Source: Butyrivibrio sp. LB2008 | Lineage (GTDB): Bacteria; Bacillota; Clostridia; Lachnospirales; Lachnospiraceae | DNA: 64,000 bases | NCBI RefSeq assembly: GCF_000621565.1 | Contig: NZ_JHXZ01000013.1 | Span: 124,001-188,000, forward strand | Direction: 5' to 3' | In this document: one piece after another, positions 51,798 through 61,886 of the stretch | How positions within the stretch are numbered: position 1 is the first letter of the stretch | Layout: each line of letters begins with the position of its first letter | Translations under genes and position numbers: made by a program | The notes under the pieces: model-generated | The model's input: only the letters and a program-made list of their open reading frames with translations | What the model was told of the DNA's origin: nothing | Databases searched by the model: none

Positions 51798-52664
51798 ATG
51801 AACACGAGAAATCTAAAATGTTTTCAAATCATATACGAAGAGCGTAACCTGCAGGTAGCTGCAAATAAACTTTTTCTGTCACCGCAAGGACTAAGTAAGA
51901 TCATAAAGAACCTTGAAGAGGAATGCGGCACTCAACTTTTTTCAAGGACTAAAGACGGCTTTGTCCCTACGGAGAGCGGAAAGATTTTTTATGAAAAATC
52001 CAAGACTATAATTAAAAGCATGAATGAAATGTTCTCGGAGATAAGAGCTGTGAATGACAGGGAGAAGCGCTTCAGGATTGGATTTGCGGCTGGGACACTG
52101 CGAGCTGTAGATATTCCTTCGGTGCATTCTTTTATGAAATCTAATCCGGAAATTGTTGCAAGCTGGGATGAACAGGAAAACAAAACTGTCCTGAAGCGTG
52201 TGCTGAACGATGAGATAAACTGCGGTCTCGTTGTAGGAAAGCCTCAGGTTCCGGGGCTTTTGTCGGAACTCATCAAATCTGTAGATATCGTCCTGTATGT
52301 CCACAAAGACCACAGACTCAGAGGCAAACAGCAGATCAGTATTACGGAGATCAAAGATGAACCTCTTATCTCCATGAACGAGAAATACCACATTTATCAC
52401 GATTTCATAAACGCCTGCCACATGAATGATTTCAATCCCGAGATTGTTGCAAAGGTTGGCGAAGGGGATTCTATTTACCGTCTTGTAAAAAATGGGATCG
52501 GAATCGGCATTGCTCCAAGGTTTTTCAAAGATGATACCGACGTTAAAGCGATTCCTATAACTGATACCTATACTTGGGATGTGTATGGGATTTATCTGGA
52601 AAACTCACCTGATGCGGAACTGGCGAAGAGGTTTTTGGAGCAGTGTTCAGATAAGCTTCACTGA
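51798..52664 (+). CDS. LysR-family transcriptional regulator
   Basis: The 288-residue protein has an N-terminal LysR HTH (RNLKCFQIIYEERNLQVAANKLFLSPQGLSKIIKNLEEECG) and a periplasmic-binding-like effector domain. It is divergent from pnuC-nadR with a shared 121-base region, so NAD-precursor control is possible. The adjoining oxidoreductase gene converges on it from the other side and is a less likely target. Confidence 0.9.
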   Translation: MNTRNLKCFQIIYEERNLQVAANKLFLSPQGLSKIIKNLEEECGTQLFSRTKDGFVPTESGKIFYEKSKTIIKSMNEMFSEIRAVNDREKRFRIGFAAGTLRAVDIPSVHSFMKSNPEIVASWDEQENKTVLKRVLNDEINCGLVVGKPQVPGLLSELIKSVDIVLYVHKDHRLRGKQQISITEIKDEPLISMNEKYHIYHDFINACHMNDFNPEIVAKVGEGDSIYRLVKNGIGIGIAPRFFKDDTDVKAIPITDTYTWDVYGIYLENSPDAELAKRFLEQCSDKLH

Positions 52665-52682
52665 GCTTGTTACATGCTCTAC

Positions 52683-52813
52683 AGAACAAAGAGTCGCTCG
52701 CGACTCTTTGCGCGCCGATGCGCGCAAGCTTAAGCTTGCATAATTCATCTGCGCATCGGTCGCATCCATAGCGGAGCGTTTTTTGTTTGATAGGATTTTC
52801 CTATCAAACAAAC
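52683..52813. repeat. 131-bp multi-hairpin element, copy 2
   Basis: It is the second copy of the element at 20820-20950. The stems are the same: AAAGAGTCGC/GCGACTCTTT, CCGATGCGC/GCGCATCGG around GCAAGC-TTAA-GCTTGC, and TGTTTGATAGGA/TCCTATCAAACA. In the last stem the A-T pair of copy 1 is G-C here, a compensatory change. It lies between two converging genes and is followed by a strong hairpin. Confidence 0.9.
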
Positions 52814-52855
52814 AAACGACGAATGACTCATTATCTAAGTCATTCGTCGTTTTTA
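52814..52855. terminator. Convergent terminator LysR / ene-reductase
   Basis: AAACGACGAATGACT (52814-52828) and AGTCATTCGTCGTTT (52838-52852), 15 perfect pairs followed by TT(T) and T-rich sequence. Confidence 0.9.
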
Positions 52856-52878
52856 TTTGTGTTTTTGATTTTCTTTTA

Positions 52879-54870
52879 TCAGATATGGTTTGCTACTTCA
52901 AATGCATCCCAGATACCGTACATTATGTTGGATACCTGTCTTGCATCTCCGAGAAGATAGATCTCATCCACATCGTTCTTGTACTGATTATAGAGAGTAT
53001 TTTCGCTCGAATATCCAACGCATAAAACAACGCTGTCTGCGGCAAGTTCCTTAGTGCCGTCTGCAACTTCAGCCTTAAGAACGCCGTTCTTATACTCTGT
53101 GACCTTAGCCCCTGTAACAACTTCAATTCCGTTGAAAGGAATAAGCTTATCAAGCATTTCCTTATTTGCTGAGCAGAGAGGTCCGTTAACTGCCAGAATC
53201 TTATCAAGAGCTTCAACGATAGTAACTTTCTTGCCCTTCATGGCAAGGTCAAGTGCGAGCTCACATCCGACAAGTCCGCCACCAACTACAGCTACGTTAT
53301 CACCTGTTTCCTTCCGGCCAAGAAGTACCTGCTCTGCAGAATATACCTTTTCGTCATCTCCAAGCGAGAACATCTTCGGACGTGAACCTGTTGCAAGGAT
53401 AACAGCATCGAACTGCTCGTCGAGAATCTCTTTTTCGGTAGCCTTGGTATTAAGATGAACCTCTACTCCGAGACGTGTCATTTCATCTTCATACCACTTT
53501 GCAAGAGCTATATCGTCTTCCTTAAATGAAGGTGCGCCTCCCGGGATAAGATTTCCGCCAAGTCTCTCTGTTGCCTCATAAAGAACAGGCTCGTGACCTC
53601 TCTCTGCAAGTACGCGTGCAGCCTCAAGTCCGGCAACACCACCGCCTACTACAAGAACCTTCTTCTTTTTGACAATAGGATTGTAACGGTTCACTCTCTC
53701 TTTTCCTGCCTGAGGGTTAACCGCGCAGTTTATAAGAGAATAGCTCTGGATACGTCCCATGCAGCCTTCCTGACAGCTGATACAAGGACGGATCTGACTC
53801 AAATTGTTTCTGCGAATCTTGTTTACGATATCAGGATCTGCAAGAGTCGGGCGTCCGAGAGATATCATGTCGCAAATATTGCTTTCAAGACACTCTAGAG
53901 CTGTGTCGGGATTATCTACACGTCCTGCCATGATAACAGGGATATTTACATTTTCTTTTGTAATTCTTGCAAACTCTTTGTAAGGTGCCTTCTCCATGTA
54001 CATCGGGGGATGATTCCACCACCATGCATCATATGTTCCGGCATCAACATCAAGAGCATCATAGCCGTATTTCTCAAGAAGCTTGGCAGCCTCGATACCT
54101 TCCTCGATATCACGTCCCTTCTCCTCGAATTCTTCTCCTGGAAGTGCTCCTTCACGAAAATCTTTAACCATGCTCTTTAATGAGAATCTTAACGCAACGG
54201 GGAAATCCCATCCGCAAGTCTTTGCAATCTCTTCACGGATTTCTTTTGCAAATCTGAGTCTGTTTTCAAGTGATCCGCCATATTCATCTGTACGCTGGTT
54301 GAAGAAAGAAATAGCGAACTGATCGATAAGATATCCTTCGTGAACGGCGTGAATCTCAACACCGTCAAATCCCGCACGCTTAGCATTATATGCGCCTTTT
54401 CCGAAACTCTCTACGATTCCGTGAATCTCTTCAACTGTAAGAGGACGGCAAGTCTTATCAAGCCATCTGTGAGGAATTGGTGATGCAGATACAGGAGGGA
54501 ATTCACCTAAGTTTGTAGGGATTGTAACTCGTCCGAATCCACCGCTCATCTGTAAAAAGATCTTTGATCCGTAAGCATGAACACGCTCTGTCATCTCACG
54601 GCTGGTTCTTACGAACTGAACCGGATTGTATGTTGAATTGGGTGTGTTGGGGAAAGAAGGTTTTTCCACCTCTGTATCCGAAAAAGTTACACCCGTAATA
54701 ATAAGACCGATACCACCCTGAGCACGTCTGGTGTAGTAGTCGATACCTCTGTCATTCCATCCGCCTTCGCAGTCTCCGAGACCCAGCGGTCCCATGGGAG
54801 CCATGGCATAGCGGTTTTTGATTTCCAGTTTGCCGATTTTGATCGGTTCAAAAAGCCCTTTGTATTTCAT
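52879..54870 (-). CDS. OYE-type FMN/FAD/4Fe-4S enoate reductase
   Basis: The 663-residue protein starts at the ATG at 54870 with AAGGAGG upstream. The N-terminal half is an old-yellow-enzyme TIM barrel (LFEPIKIGKLEIKNRYAMAP, GFDGVEIHAVHEGYLIDQF, IMAGRVDNPDTA), followed by the Cys group CISCQEGCMGR...C for a 4Fe-4S cluster and a C-terminal FAD/NAD(P) Rossmann domain (VLVVGGGVAGLEAARVLAERG; VAVVGGGLVGCELALDLA). It matches 2,4-dienoyl-CoA reductase/2-enoate reductase and BaiCD/BaiH-type enzymes of anaerobes that reduce activated C=C bonds. The substrate is unknown. Confidence 0.9.
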   Translation of the reverse strand: MKYKGLFEPIKIGKLEIKNRYAMAPMGPLGLGDCEGGWNDRGIDYYTRRAQGGIGLIITGVTFSDTEVEKPSFPNTPNSTYNPVQFVRTSREMTERVHAYGSKIFLQMSGGFGRVTIPTNLGEFPPVSASPIPHRWLDKTCRPLTVEEIHGIVESFGKGAYNAKRAGFDGVEIHAVHEGYLIDQFAISFFNQRTDEYGGSLENRLRFAKEIREEIAKTCGWDFPVALRFSLKSMVKDFREGALPGEEFEEKGRDIEEGIEAAKLLEKYGYDALDVDAGTYDAWWWNHPPMYMEKAPYKEFARITKENVNIPVIMAGRVDNPDTALECLESNICDMISLGRPTLADPDIVNKIRRNNLSQIRPCISCQEGCMGRIQSYSLINCAVNPQAGKERVNRYNPIVKKKKVLVVGGGVAGLEAARVLAERGHEPVLYEATERLGGNLIPGGAPSFKEDDIALAKWYEDEMTRLGVEVHLNTKATEKEILDEQFDAVILATGSRPKMFSLGDDEKVYSAEQVLLGRKETGDNVAVVGGGLVGCELALDLAMKGKKVTIVEALDKILAVNGPLCSANKEMLDKLIPFNGIEVVTGAKVTEYKNGVLKAEVADGTKELAADSVVLCVGYSSENTLYNQYKNDVDEIYLLGDARQVSNIMYGIWDAFEVANHI

Positions 54871-55012
54871 TGAAACCTCCTTATTATCCGGCATTTTTTA
54901 GTTCTGCCATATGCCGATAACCATCGTTTAAAAAAATTTGCCATAGAAATATTTTAAAATACGGGCTTTTTGATAACCATCAACAAAACGTTGTTGTGTC
55001 GCAACGTTTTAT

Positions 55013-55216
55013 TTAAGCAATTCCGTCGTACTCATAACCTGCATCTGTGACGGCAGCTTTGATAAGAGCTTCATCGACATCCTTTGAATTTGTGATTGTT
55101 ACGAGGTTCTCCTCGTGGGAAGCTACCGCTGATTCAATTCCATCAATTGCCTCAAGAGCCTTTTTTACATGAGCCTCACAGTGTGCGCACATCATACCGT
55201 TTACCTTAATCTTCAT
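55013..55216 (-). CDS. copZ: In-frame internal CopZ-like chaperone
   Basis: Inside the end of copA a Met codon (ATG at 55216) is preceded by AAAGGAG about 10 bases upstream and begins a complete 67-residue CopZ protein ([20 protein letters not shown]). It has the MxCxxC copper site and the usual length. Translation from this site would give a free copper chaperone in addition to the fused form. This is inference from position and motif. Confidence 0.5.
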   Translation of the reverse strand: MKIKVNGMMCAHCEAHVKKALEAIDGIESAVASHEENLVTITNSKDVDEALIKAAVTDAGYEYDGIA

Positions 55217-57637
55217 TTCTTTGTTCTCCTTTTCTTTTTGGTTATTCAAATTTGTATCATTATCAGTATGCTCATCTATTGACCGAATAATCTTATGATC
55301 AATCGAATTTTTTATAACTTTGTCCTTGCTTCCATCATGAGCTTTTATCCAATTAAGCCTAAGTGCGTTAGATACCACACAAAAGCTTGAAAGTCCCATA
55401 GCTGCTGCGCCGAACATAGGATTAAGTGTCCATCCGAATGCAGCGACATAGCAACCTGCAGCAAGCGGAATGCCGATGACGTTATAGAAAAATGCCCAGA
55501 ACAAGTTCTCATGGATATTTCTCAGAGTTGCCCCGGAGATTCTGATGGCTGCTGCCACATCGCGAATACTGCTCTTCATAAGCACAACATCCGCTGCATC
55601 TATGGCAATGTCTGTTCCTGCTCCTATGGCAATTCCGACATCCGCGCGGGTAAGCGCCGGGGCATCATTTATTCCATCGCCGACCATGGCAACTTTTCCA
55701 TGCTCCATAAGCTTTCTGATAACAGCTTCTTTTCCGTCCGGAAGCACTCCCGCAACCACTTCGTCCACTCCGGCCTGCTCAGCGATTGCCTTTGCCGTAA
55801 TCTCATTATCACCGGTCAGCATGACCACATGGATGCCCATTTTCTTGAGTTCACTGACCGCCTGAGGAGTATCATCCTTTATTGTGTCAGCGACAGCGAT
55901 TATTCCGATCAGCTTATTATCTTTTGTGAAAAGAACCGGCGTCTTGCCCTGCGCTGATAACTCGTCGGTGCACACAGAAACTGCTTTTGTGCACTCTGCA
56001 ACATCTTTTATTTTATCAATTCTTACAGTGCATTCTGTTAAAACATCATGGCTTTCTGTAATATATTTCGCATTCCCGCCCGCAACTGTTTCTGCGCCTA
56101 ATTTCGCCTTTAGTCCATTTCCCGGCATAATTTCAAACTCTGTTGTCTCTTGAAGCTCTATATCATTTTCTTTTGCATGATTGATGATTGCTTTTGAAAT
56201 AGGATGCTCACTTTTTGATTCCAATGCGTACGCCGCTGTAAGCAGCTCTTTTTCACTAACACCGGCTACCGGAATAACATCTGTAACACGCATAATTCCA
56301 GTAGTTATAGTTCCTGTCTTATCAAGGGCAACTATCTGAGTTTTTCCCGTAAGTTCCTGAACTGCTGCCGTCTTAAACAGAATTCCGTTCTTGGCACCTA
56401 CGCCGTTTCCAACCATTATCGCCACCGGAGTTGCAAGTCCCAAAGCACACGGGCAGCTGATTACAAGAACCGATACTGCTCTTGCCATGGCATATCCGAA
56501 GGTTTGTCCAACCAAAAGCCATACAATAAATGTAACAGCTGCGATTCCTATGACTACCGGAACAAAAACACCCGAAACCCTGTCTGCAATCTTGGCAATC
56601 GGTGCCTTGGTCGCCGCAGCATCACTGACCATTCGAATTATTCCCGCAAGAGTGGTATCCTCGCCGACTCTTGCAGCTTCGCATACCATGTATCCCGATG
56701 TGTTGATGGTTGCAGCTGAGACTTTATCTCCCGGCTGCTTTTCTACAGGAACACTTTCTCCCGTGAGTGCGGACTCGTTAACGGCGCTCTCGCCCTCTTT
56801 TACAATACCGTCTACGGGTATACTGTCACCGGGGCGCACTACGAATCTGTCTCCAACCTTTACCTCATCTATCGAAACTATTTTCTCTATGTCGCCTTCC
56901 AGAATTACTGCAGTCTTTGGCGCAAGTTTCATAAGAGATTTTAAGGCATCCGTAGTTTTTCCCTTTGATCTCGCTTCAAGAGTTTTTCCAACTGTTATCA
57001 GCGTCAGGATTGTCGCGGCGGACTCAAAATAAAATTGATCCATGTAATACATGACGCGGTCCGTATCGCCAACCATTACCGCTCCCGACATGGCAAAAAG
57101 AGCATACACGCTGTATGCATATGAAGCCGTTGCGCCGAGAGCTACAAGGGTATCCATGTTCGGAGACCTGTGAATAAGTCCCTTGAATCCGCTGATAAAA
57201 AACTTCTGATTTATCACCATGACAAATCCTGCTATCAGCAATTCGTATAGTCCCATCGCAACATGATTGCCTTCAAGAAACGGCGGCAGTGGCCAGTTCC
57301 ATAACATATGCCCCATTGAAACATACATTAGCGGGATCAACAGAATGGCTGATGCGATCAGTCTCTTTTTCAATATCGGTGTTTCCGTATCCTTCAGCGA
57401 ATCATCATAATTGCCGGAATTATCGGCGGCTTTCGAGGCGTTCTTTAAACTCGCGCCATAGCCGGCTGACTCCACAGCCTTAATTATTTCTTCCGAAGAT
57501 GCGCTTCCCTCAACGCCCATGGAGTTTGTGAGAAGACTTACAGCACAGCTCTCAACACCCTGAACAGCATTTACAGCCTTCTCAACCCTCGCCTGGCATG
57601 CGGCGCAGCTCATTCCGGTCACATTGTATTGTTCCAT
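55013..57637 (-). CDS. copA: Copper P1B-type ATPase CopA with C-terminal HMA domain
   Basis: The 874-residue protein starts at the ATG at 57637 (AAAGGA 6 bases upstream). An N-terminal HMA domain carries MSCAACQ; the pump has [40 protein letters not shown]. It exports Cu+ from the cytoplasm. At the C-terminus, after a charged linker, a second HMA ([17 protein letters not shown]) follows, as in the copper chaperone CopZ. This C-terminal domain is rare in CopA and has its own ribosome binding site (see 55013-55216). It follows csoR, which has copper-type operators. Confidence 0.93.
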   Translation of the reverse strand: MEQYNVTGMSCAACQARVEKAVNAVQGVESCAVSLLTNSMGVEGSASSEEIIKAVESAGYGASLKNASKAADNSGNYDDSLKDTETPILKKRLIASAILLIPLMYVSMGHMLWNWPLPPFLEGNHVAMGLYELLIAGFVMVINQKFFISGFKGLIHRSPNMDTLVALGATASYAYSVYALFAMSGAVMVGDTDRVMYYMDQFYFESAATILTLITVGKTLEARSKGKTTDALKSLMKLAPKTAVILEGDIEKIVSIDEVKVGDRFVVRPGDSIPVDGIVKEGESAVNESALTGESVPVEKQPGDKVSAATINTSGYMVCEAARVGEDTTLAGIIRMVSDAAATKAPIAKIADRVSGVFVPVVIGIAAVTFIVWLLVGQTFGYAMARAVSVLVISCPCALGLATPVAIMVGNGVGAKNGILFKTAAVQELTGKTQIVALDKTGTITTGIMRVTDVIPVAGVSEKELLTAAYALESKSEHPISKAIINHAKENDIELQETTEFEIMPGNGLKAKLGAETVAGGNAKYITESHDVLTECTVRIDKIKDVAECTKAVSVCTDELSAQGKTPVLFTKDNKLIGIIAVADTIKDDTPQAVSELKKMGIHVVMLTGDNEITAKAIAEQAGVDEVVAGVLPDGKEAVIRKLMEHGKVAMVGDGINDAPALTRADVGIAIGAGTDIAIDAADVVLMKSSIRDVAAAIRISGATLRNIHENLFWAFFYNVIGIPLAAGCYVAAFGWTLNPMFGAAAMGLSSFCVVSNALRLNWIKAHDGSKDKVIKNSIDHKIIRSIDEHTDNDTNLNNQKEKENKEMKIKVNGMMCAHCEAHVKKALEAIDGIESAVASHEENLVTITNSKDVDEALIKAAVTDAGYEYDGIA

Positions 57638-57712
57638 ATTCATTCCTTTCGGTGGTTGGCAGAGGTGATGATATTAAGAAACTTTTTGATTCATCACATC
57701 CATCACCCCAGA

Positions 57713-58048
57713 TCATTTCATCAGCTTCTGCAGCGTAACCACAAGCTCATCGATAATCTCATCATTACCTTCACGAATATTGTCAGCCACGCAGCTTCTC
57801 ATATGATTTGCCAAAAGAACTTTATTGAAGCTGTTAAGAGCACTCGTAATGGCAGACACCTGAACCAGGATATCCGTGCAGTATGCGTCATTTTCAAGCA
57901 TTCCTTCAACGCCGCGAACCTGGCCTTCTATTCGTTTCAGCCTGTTCATAAGATCTCTTTTTTCCTTAGCTTCTCTGTCTTTATGTTTACCGGAGCAATG
58001 CGGGCAACTGCCCTTCATTTCTTCCATATTGTTTTCGCACTCTGACAT
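57713..58048 (-). CDS. csoR: CsoR-family copper-sensing repressor
   Basis: The 111-residue protein starts at the ATG at 58048 (GGAGG upstream). The DUF156 fold is clear (RLKRIEGQVRGVEGMLENDAYCTDIL, with Cys and His62-type ligand HMRSCV), giving the Cys-His-Cys copper site. CsoR releases DNA when Cu+ binds. It lies upstream of copA and is preceded by two operator-like palindromes. Confidence 0.93.
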   Translation of the reverse strand: MSECENNMEEMKGSCPHCSGKHKDREAKEKRDLMNRLKRIEGQVRGVEGMLENDAYCTDILVQVSAITSALNSFNKVLLANHMRSCVADNIREGNDEIIDELVVTLQKLMK

Positions 58049-58066
58049 ATATATTTCCTCCGCAAA

Positions 58067-58120
58067 ATACCCCACTAGGGTATATATTAGTTGATACCAA
58101 TATATACCCTAGTGGGGTAT
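58067..58120. promoter_or_regulatory. Two CsoR-type operators in mirror arrangement
   Basis: ATACCCCACTAGGGTAT (58067-58083) and its inverse ATACCCTAGTGGGGTAT (58104-58120). Each has the TACCC...GGGTA dyad of CsoR sites. They flank the region upstream of csoR. Confidence 0.85.
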
Positions 58121-58123
58121 CTG

Positions 58124-59758
58124 TCAATTAGAATATGTAAACTCAGAAAAATTCGCGTTTCCACCAATTTCTTTCGTACTGTAAATAAACAGTCCAAATC
58201 TTGCACCCGTGAAATGATCAAGTTTGAATTCCAGCTTGTGGTCGCTTCCAAGTTTTTTCACCTGCTCAGGATGCTCAGATTCAGTGACATAGAAAAATGA
58301 CACTGTATCATCGGCATTCGGAATAAGGCTTGAGTGCTCACTTCTCTGAACTGTCACGCTATCAAAGCAGACGCCTGCATAAAGCGTCACACCAGGGCTG
58401 TCCAAAGGAATACATTCCACTTCCTCAAAGGGCTCATCATCGCATCTTTCGCCCCAGATATCTTTTGTTTCAAGTTCTCTTTTGCCCATTACAAGGTAAT
58501 AGGATGAGTCTCTCTTTGTTACTGCGATGAAGCCGTAATTACTTTCAAGGAGGCACAGTCCCGCATAGTCGCCGTCTTTAATTCCGCTTGCATCAACAGT
58601 GACGACTGCTTCGCAACCGGGAAAAAGAGTTCTCTGCGTCAAAGTGTTTTTGGCCTGAACGAGGTTACTGCTAATCTTGTCCGTTGTGATAGTAACGGTG
58701 CCTTTTTTCAAATCTCTTTTTACAAGCGACAGATTGGGCTCGTGATTAAACTGCCAGCAGGGCTTAAATCCAAAGCTTGAAGATATCGCTCCGCTAAAAT
58801 CTGTTTTGAAGTCATCACTTGATACCAAAGGTGCATACTCGTATCCGGGCTTTAAATCTTCAATTTCAAATTCTTCAGGTATTTTTCCGTCTGCACCAAA
58901 AACAGGGAAACAGGCTTCTTTTCCTTCAGCTGTTGCTATCTTCCCCCAGGATACCGGCATGAGGCACGGAATTCTTCCCACGGCGCCACTGTCCTGAAAG
59001 AGAATGCCGTACCATTTCCCCGACGGAGTGTCCACAATCCCGCCCTGGGCTATTCCTGAATTTCTATAACCTCTGTCATCATCCATAACATCTTTGCCAT
59101 AGTAAGGGCCTTCAGGCTTATCAGCCACGAATACAGCCTCGGTTCTTCTTCCTATACTCTTTGGCATGTGAATCAGAAAAATGTAGTACTTACCATTTAT
59201 TTTGTAAAAATGAGAGCCTTCATATCCAAGATATACTTCATTCTTATCGGATAAGATCAGCTTTTCGGGATCGGTTCCGACGTCAGTCAGATGCATGGAT
59301 TCATCAAATTTTAGTTCTTTCAGATAAATGTCGGTATTTCCATAAACGATATAAATCTTGCCGTCATCATCAAACAGAATGGAATTGTCATGATAAAAGC
59401 CCTCGAGAGTATACTTTTCCCAAGGACCGTATATGTCTTTTGCCTGATAGATGTAGGTCTTATGCATATCATTGGCCACAAAACATATATAATATACACC
59501 TTTATAAAAACGAAGACTTGCAGCCCACATACCGCAGCCGTAGATATTTTCTTTTCCCTCTAATCTCTGAGCGGCAGTACCATCCAACGTATCATATACG
59601 TATGCGGCATGTTCCCAGTTCACAAGGTCGTAAGAGCGAAGTATCTCGCAGCCCGGCATGAAGTACATCGTGGTGCTGACCATATAGTAGGTATCGCCGA
59701 CTCTTATCACTTCAGGATCGGGGTAATCAAGTTTTGTAATTGGGTTGATGTTATTCAT
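58124..59758 (-). CDS. GH43-family beta-xylosidase/arabinofuranosidase
   Basis: The 544-residue protein begins NPITKLDYPDPEVIRVGDTYYMVSTTM, the GH43 N-terminal blade with the catalytic Asp in PDPEV; GCGMWAASLRFYKGVYYICFV, HDNSILFDDDGKIYIVYG and YEGSHFYKINGKYYIFLIHMPK give the other conserved acids. A C-terminal beta-sandwich follows. There is no signal peptide, so it acts on xylo- or arabino-oligosaccharides inside the cell. It is the last gene of the xylan/ester operon. Confidence 0.9.
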   Translation of the reverse strand: MNNINPITKLDYPDPEVIRVGDTYYMVSTTMYFMPGCEILRSYDLVNWEHAAYVYDTLDGTAAQRLEGKENIYGCGMWAASLRFYKGVYYICFVANDMHKTYIYQAKDIYGPWEKYTLEGFYHDNSILFDDDGKIYIVYGNTDIYLKELKFDESMHLTDVGTDPEKLILSDKNEVYLGYEGSHFYKINGKYYIFLIHMPKSIGRRTEAVFVADKPEGPYYGKDVMDDDRGYRNSGIAQGGIVDTPSGKWYGILFQDSGAVGRIPCLMPVSWGKIATAEGKEACFPVFGADGKIPEEFEIEDLKPGYEYAPLVSSDDFKTDFSGAISSSFGFKPCWQFNHEPNLSLVKRDLKKGTVTITTDKISSNLVQAKNTLTQRTLFPGCEAVVTVDASGIKDGDYAGLCLLESNYGFIAVTKRDSSYYLVMGKRELETKDIWGERCDDEPFEEVECIPLDSPGVTLYAGVCFDSVTVQRSEHSSLIPNADDTVSFFYVTESEHPEQVKKLGSDHKLEFKLDHFTGARFGLFIYSTKEIGGNANFSEFTYSN

Positions 59759-59776
59759 TATTAAAGTCCTATGTTA

Positions 59777-60181
59777 TCAAGCATAAAAAGAAATAAGCAC
59801 GCCCTTTTCTGTGCCGGTTACTGTTCCTTCGATGTCTGCTGTCTCCATCCATCTGAGCGCCTCTGAATCGGTATAGATCAAAGGCTTTGTGTGAATCGGA
59901 CCGGGGCCCGTGCCGGGCAGAATCAGGCCGTTGTTCTCAATGAAGATATGACAGTCTTTTCCGTCGCAATCTTTACCTTCAAGTATATACCTTGCAGAGA
60001 GAGTTCGCTCTTTTCCCTTCTCCTGTTTCTGTGTATCCACTCCGCCCGGAAGTATTGTACCTTTGAAATTATCGCAGTCGCTTGTACCATGAAAAAGAAT
60101 CATCGCCGCCTCTCCTGCACCGCCTTTGACCTCAATAACCTCATCAAGTATCACATCAATTGTCAAAATACATTCACTCAT
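59777..60181 (-). CDS. DUF3237-like protein
   Basis: The 134-residue protein matches DUF3237: FHGTSDCDNFKGTILPGGVDT, LSARYILEGKDCDGKDCHIFIENNG and TDSEALRWMETADIEGT. It is a small beta-barrel-type family of unknown function seen in carbohydrate loci. It lies between GH43 and an esterase gene in one direction. Confidence 0.72.
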   Translation of the reverse strand: MSECILTIDVILDEVIEVKGGAGEAAMILFHGTSDCDNFKGTILPGGVDTQKQEKGKERTLSARYILEGKDCDGKDCHIFIENNGLILPGTGPGPIHTKPLIYTDSEALRWMETADIEGTVTGTEKGVLISFYA

Positions 60182-60212
60182 TTATTATTCCTAAATCTTT
60201 CTAAATCACTAT

Positions 60213-61016
60213 TTAATCCGGGATTGCGAGACTGTTGCGACTTCCCTCCGGAATTCCCGCAAGGAACGAGAATGCGGGATCAAGCATTTTTTCCCAGGTA
60301 TCATAGTCGTGATTACCTTTAGTCTCCCAATACTTGTAAGGAACCTGCGAATCATCAAGTGCCTTTTTGAAATACTTAACCTGCCCGTCAACGGCAATAT
60401 CTCTGTCTCCGCATCCGATAAAGAGCTCCGGGATATCTTTTTTATCCGCTTCCGCATAAGTTCTTGCGATATTCCAAGGGCTCTTTTCATATTCTTCAAA
60501 GTTTCCGAACATGTTCGCAAATTCACCGTTTCCAAAGCCTCCTCCGGGACCGGTAAGAAGCATATGCGGATCGGCAGCGGGTGAAAAAGCCGCCACCTTC
60601 GAAAAAACTTTATTGTACCTAAGTCCGCTTAAAAGAGCTCCATATCCGCCCATGGAAATTCCGGCGATATAGGTATCCTCTCTTTTTTCGGACAACCTGA
60701 ACATATCTCTTGTGCGCTCTATCAGTTCTTCACCGATGAACTTACTGTAATTGGCATTTCTTTCCGGATGATCTACATAAAACGCATTCTGTCCGTTTGG
60801 CATCACTACAGCCAATCCCTTAAGCTCAGCCTGCTTACGGATTCCAAGCATGGTTATGATGCTCGTGTAATCCCCGCTGTAACCGGGCAAAAAATATACT
60901 GTCTTATAGGGCGGCTCCGCATCCGAACCAAAAGGGCCTCTCTCCGGCATAAATACTGCCATGGAAACATTCTGTGATAAACAATTTGATAAAAAGTGAA
61001 CCTCTGAGTAAGACAT
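60213..61016 (-). CDS. CE1-like esterase 1
   Basis: The 267-residue alpha/beta-hydrolase has the nucleophile elbow AGISMGGYGAL (Ser), an acid region PELFIGCGDRDIAVD and the catalytic His in KGNHDYDTW. The PVYFLPGYSGDYTS-type N-terminus fits CE1/esterase D-like (acetyl-xylan or feruloyl) esterases. There is no signal peptide, so it acts inside. It is one of three tandem esterases. Confidence 0.87.
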   Translation of the reverse strand: MSYSEVHFLSNCLSQNVSMAVFMPERGPFGSDAEPPYKTVYFLPGYSGDYTSIITMLGIRKQAELKGLAVVMPNGQNAFYVDHPERNANYSKFIGEELIERTRDMFRLSEKREDTYIAGISMGGYGALLSGLRYNKVFSKVAAFSPAADPHMLLTGPGGGFGNGEFANMFGNFEEYEKSPWNIARTYAEADKKDIPELFIGCGDRDIAVDGQVKYFKKALDDSQVPYKYWETKGNHDYDTWEKMLDPAFSFLAGIPEGSRNSLAIPD

Positions 61017-61030
61017 ATAACCTCCTACTT

Positions 61031-61831
61031 TTATACATTCTCAAGAACCCACTCTACGCCCTTGGTAATGTATGCATTCCAGAATGTCCAATCGTGGATT
61101 CCGGGGCCTTCTTCATACTTCATCTTAGCACCCTTATCCTCAAGAAACTTCTTCATGATCTGATTATTCTGATAGAGAAAATCCTCTGTTCCGACAGCCA
61201 TGTAAACAGGCGGATTAGTCTTTCCTTCCTTTACATTTCTGTCATAGAGAACTTCGGGGTTTGCATCCGACTCCTCAACCTTATCAAGATCGCCAAATAC
61301 CTCTTTGTAATAATCATAGTTTGCGATCTCATCAGCATCACCACTCTTCATACTCGCGATCTGATGGATAATAAGCGCGGATGAAAGAGCAATTACTCCG
61401 CCGAAAGTTTCAGGGAAGGCAAATCCCGTGTGGATTGCACCAAAACCTCCCATAGAAAGTCCGCCGATTAAGGTATCCTCTTGTTTGTCAGAAAGACCGA
61501 ACATCTTTCTTGTAAATTCCACAACTTCTTTTCCGACATAGGTGCAGTATTGGCAACCTGTAGCCTTTCTGTCCAGATAGAAGTTGTTGCCTGCCGTAAC
61601 CATAATAACTGCCATGTTGTATTTAAAGGCAATATCCTCAGCGATTCCGTTATATTCCCAATCGCACTCATTTCCGGAAATACCGTGAAGAAGATACAAA
61701 GTCTTCATCGGTCTTTCATAGTTCTTATTTCCCATCGTCATAAACTCAGGCACGTCCCTTGGTATAACATAGACAATATTAGCCTGCCCCATCTGTGATA
61801 ATGAATAAAATCTAAGTCTCCCTGTTGCCAT
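61031..61831 (-). CDS. CE1-like esterase 2
   Basis: The 266-residue protein starts at the ATG at 61831 (GGAGAG upstream). It has GGLSMGGFGAI, YMAVGTEDFLY and GPGIHDWTFW, the Ser-Asp-His set of CE1-type esterases, and an N-terminal TLYLLHGISGNECDW. It is intracellular. It is a paralogue of its neighbours but not a recent duplicate. Confidence 0.87.
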   Translation of the reverse strand: MATGRLRFYSLSQMGQANIVYVIPRDVPEFMTMGNKNYERPMKTLYLLHGISGNECDWEYNGIAEDIAFKYNMAVIMVTAGNNFYLDRKATGCQYCTYVGKEVVEFTRKMFGLSDKQEDTLIGGLSMGGFGAIHTGFAFPETFGGVIALSSALIIHQIASMKSGDADEIANYDYYKEVFGDLDKVEESDANPEVLYDRNVKEGKTNPPVYMAVGTEDFLYQNNQIMKKFLEDKGAKMKYEEGPGIHDWTFWNAYITKGVEWVLENV

Positions 61832-61886
61832 TGTCCCTCTCCTATCATTTAAATATTTTTTGCCAAACCCTCTTTTACATTCAACA

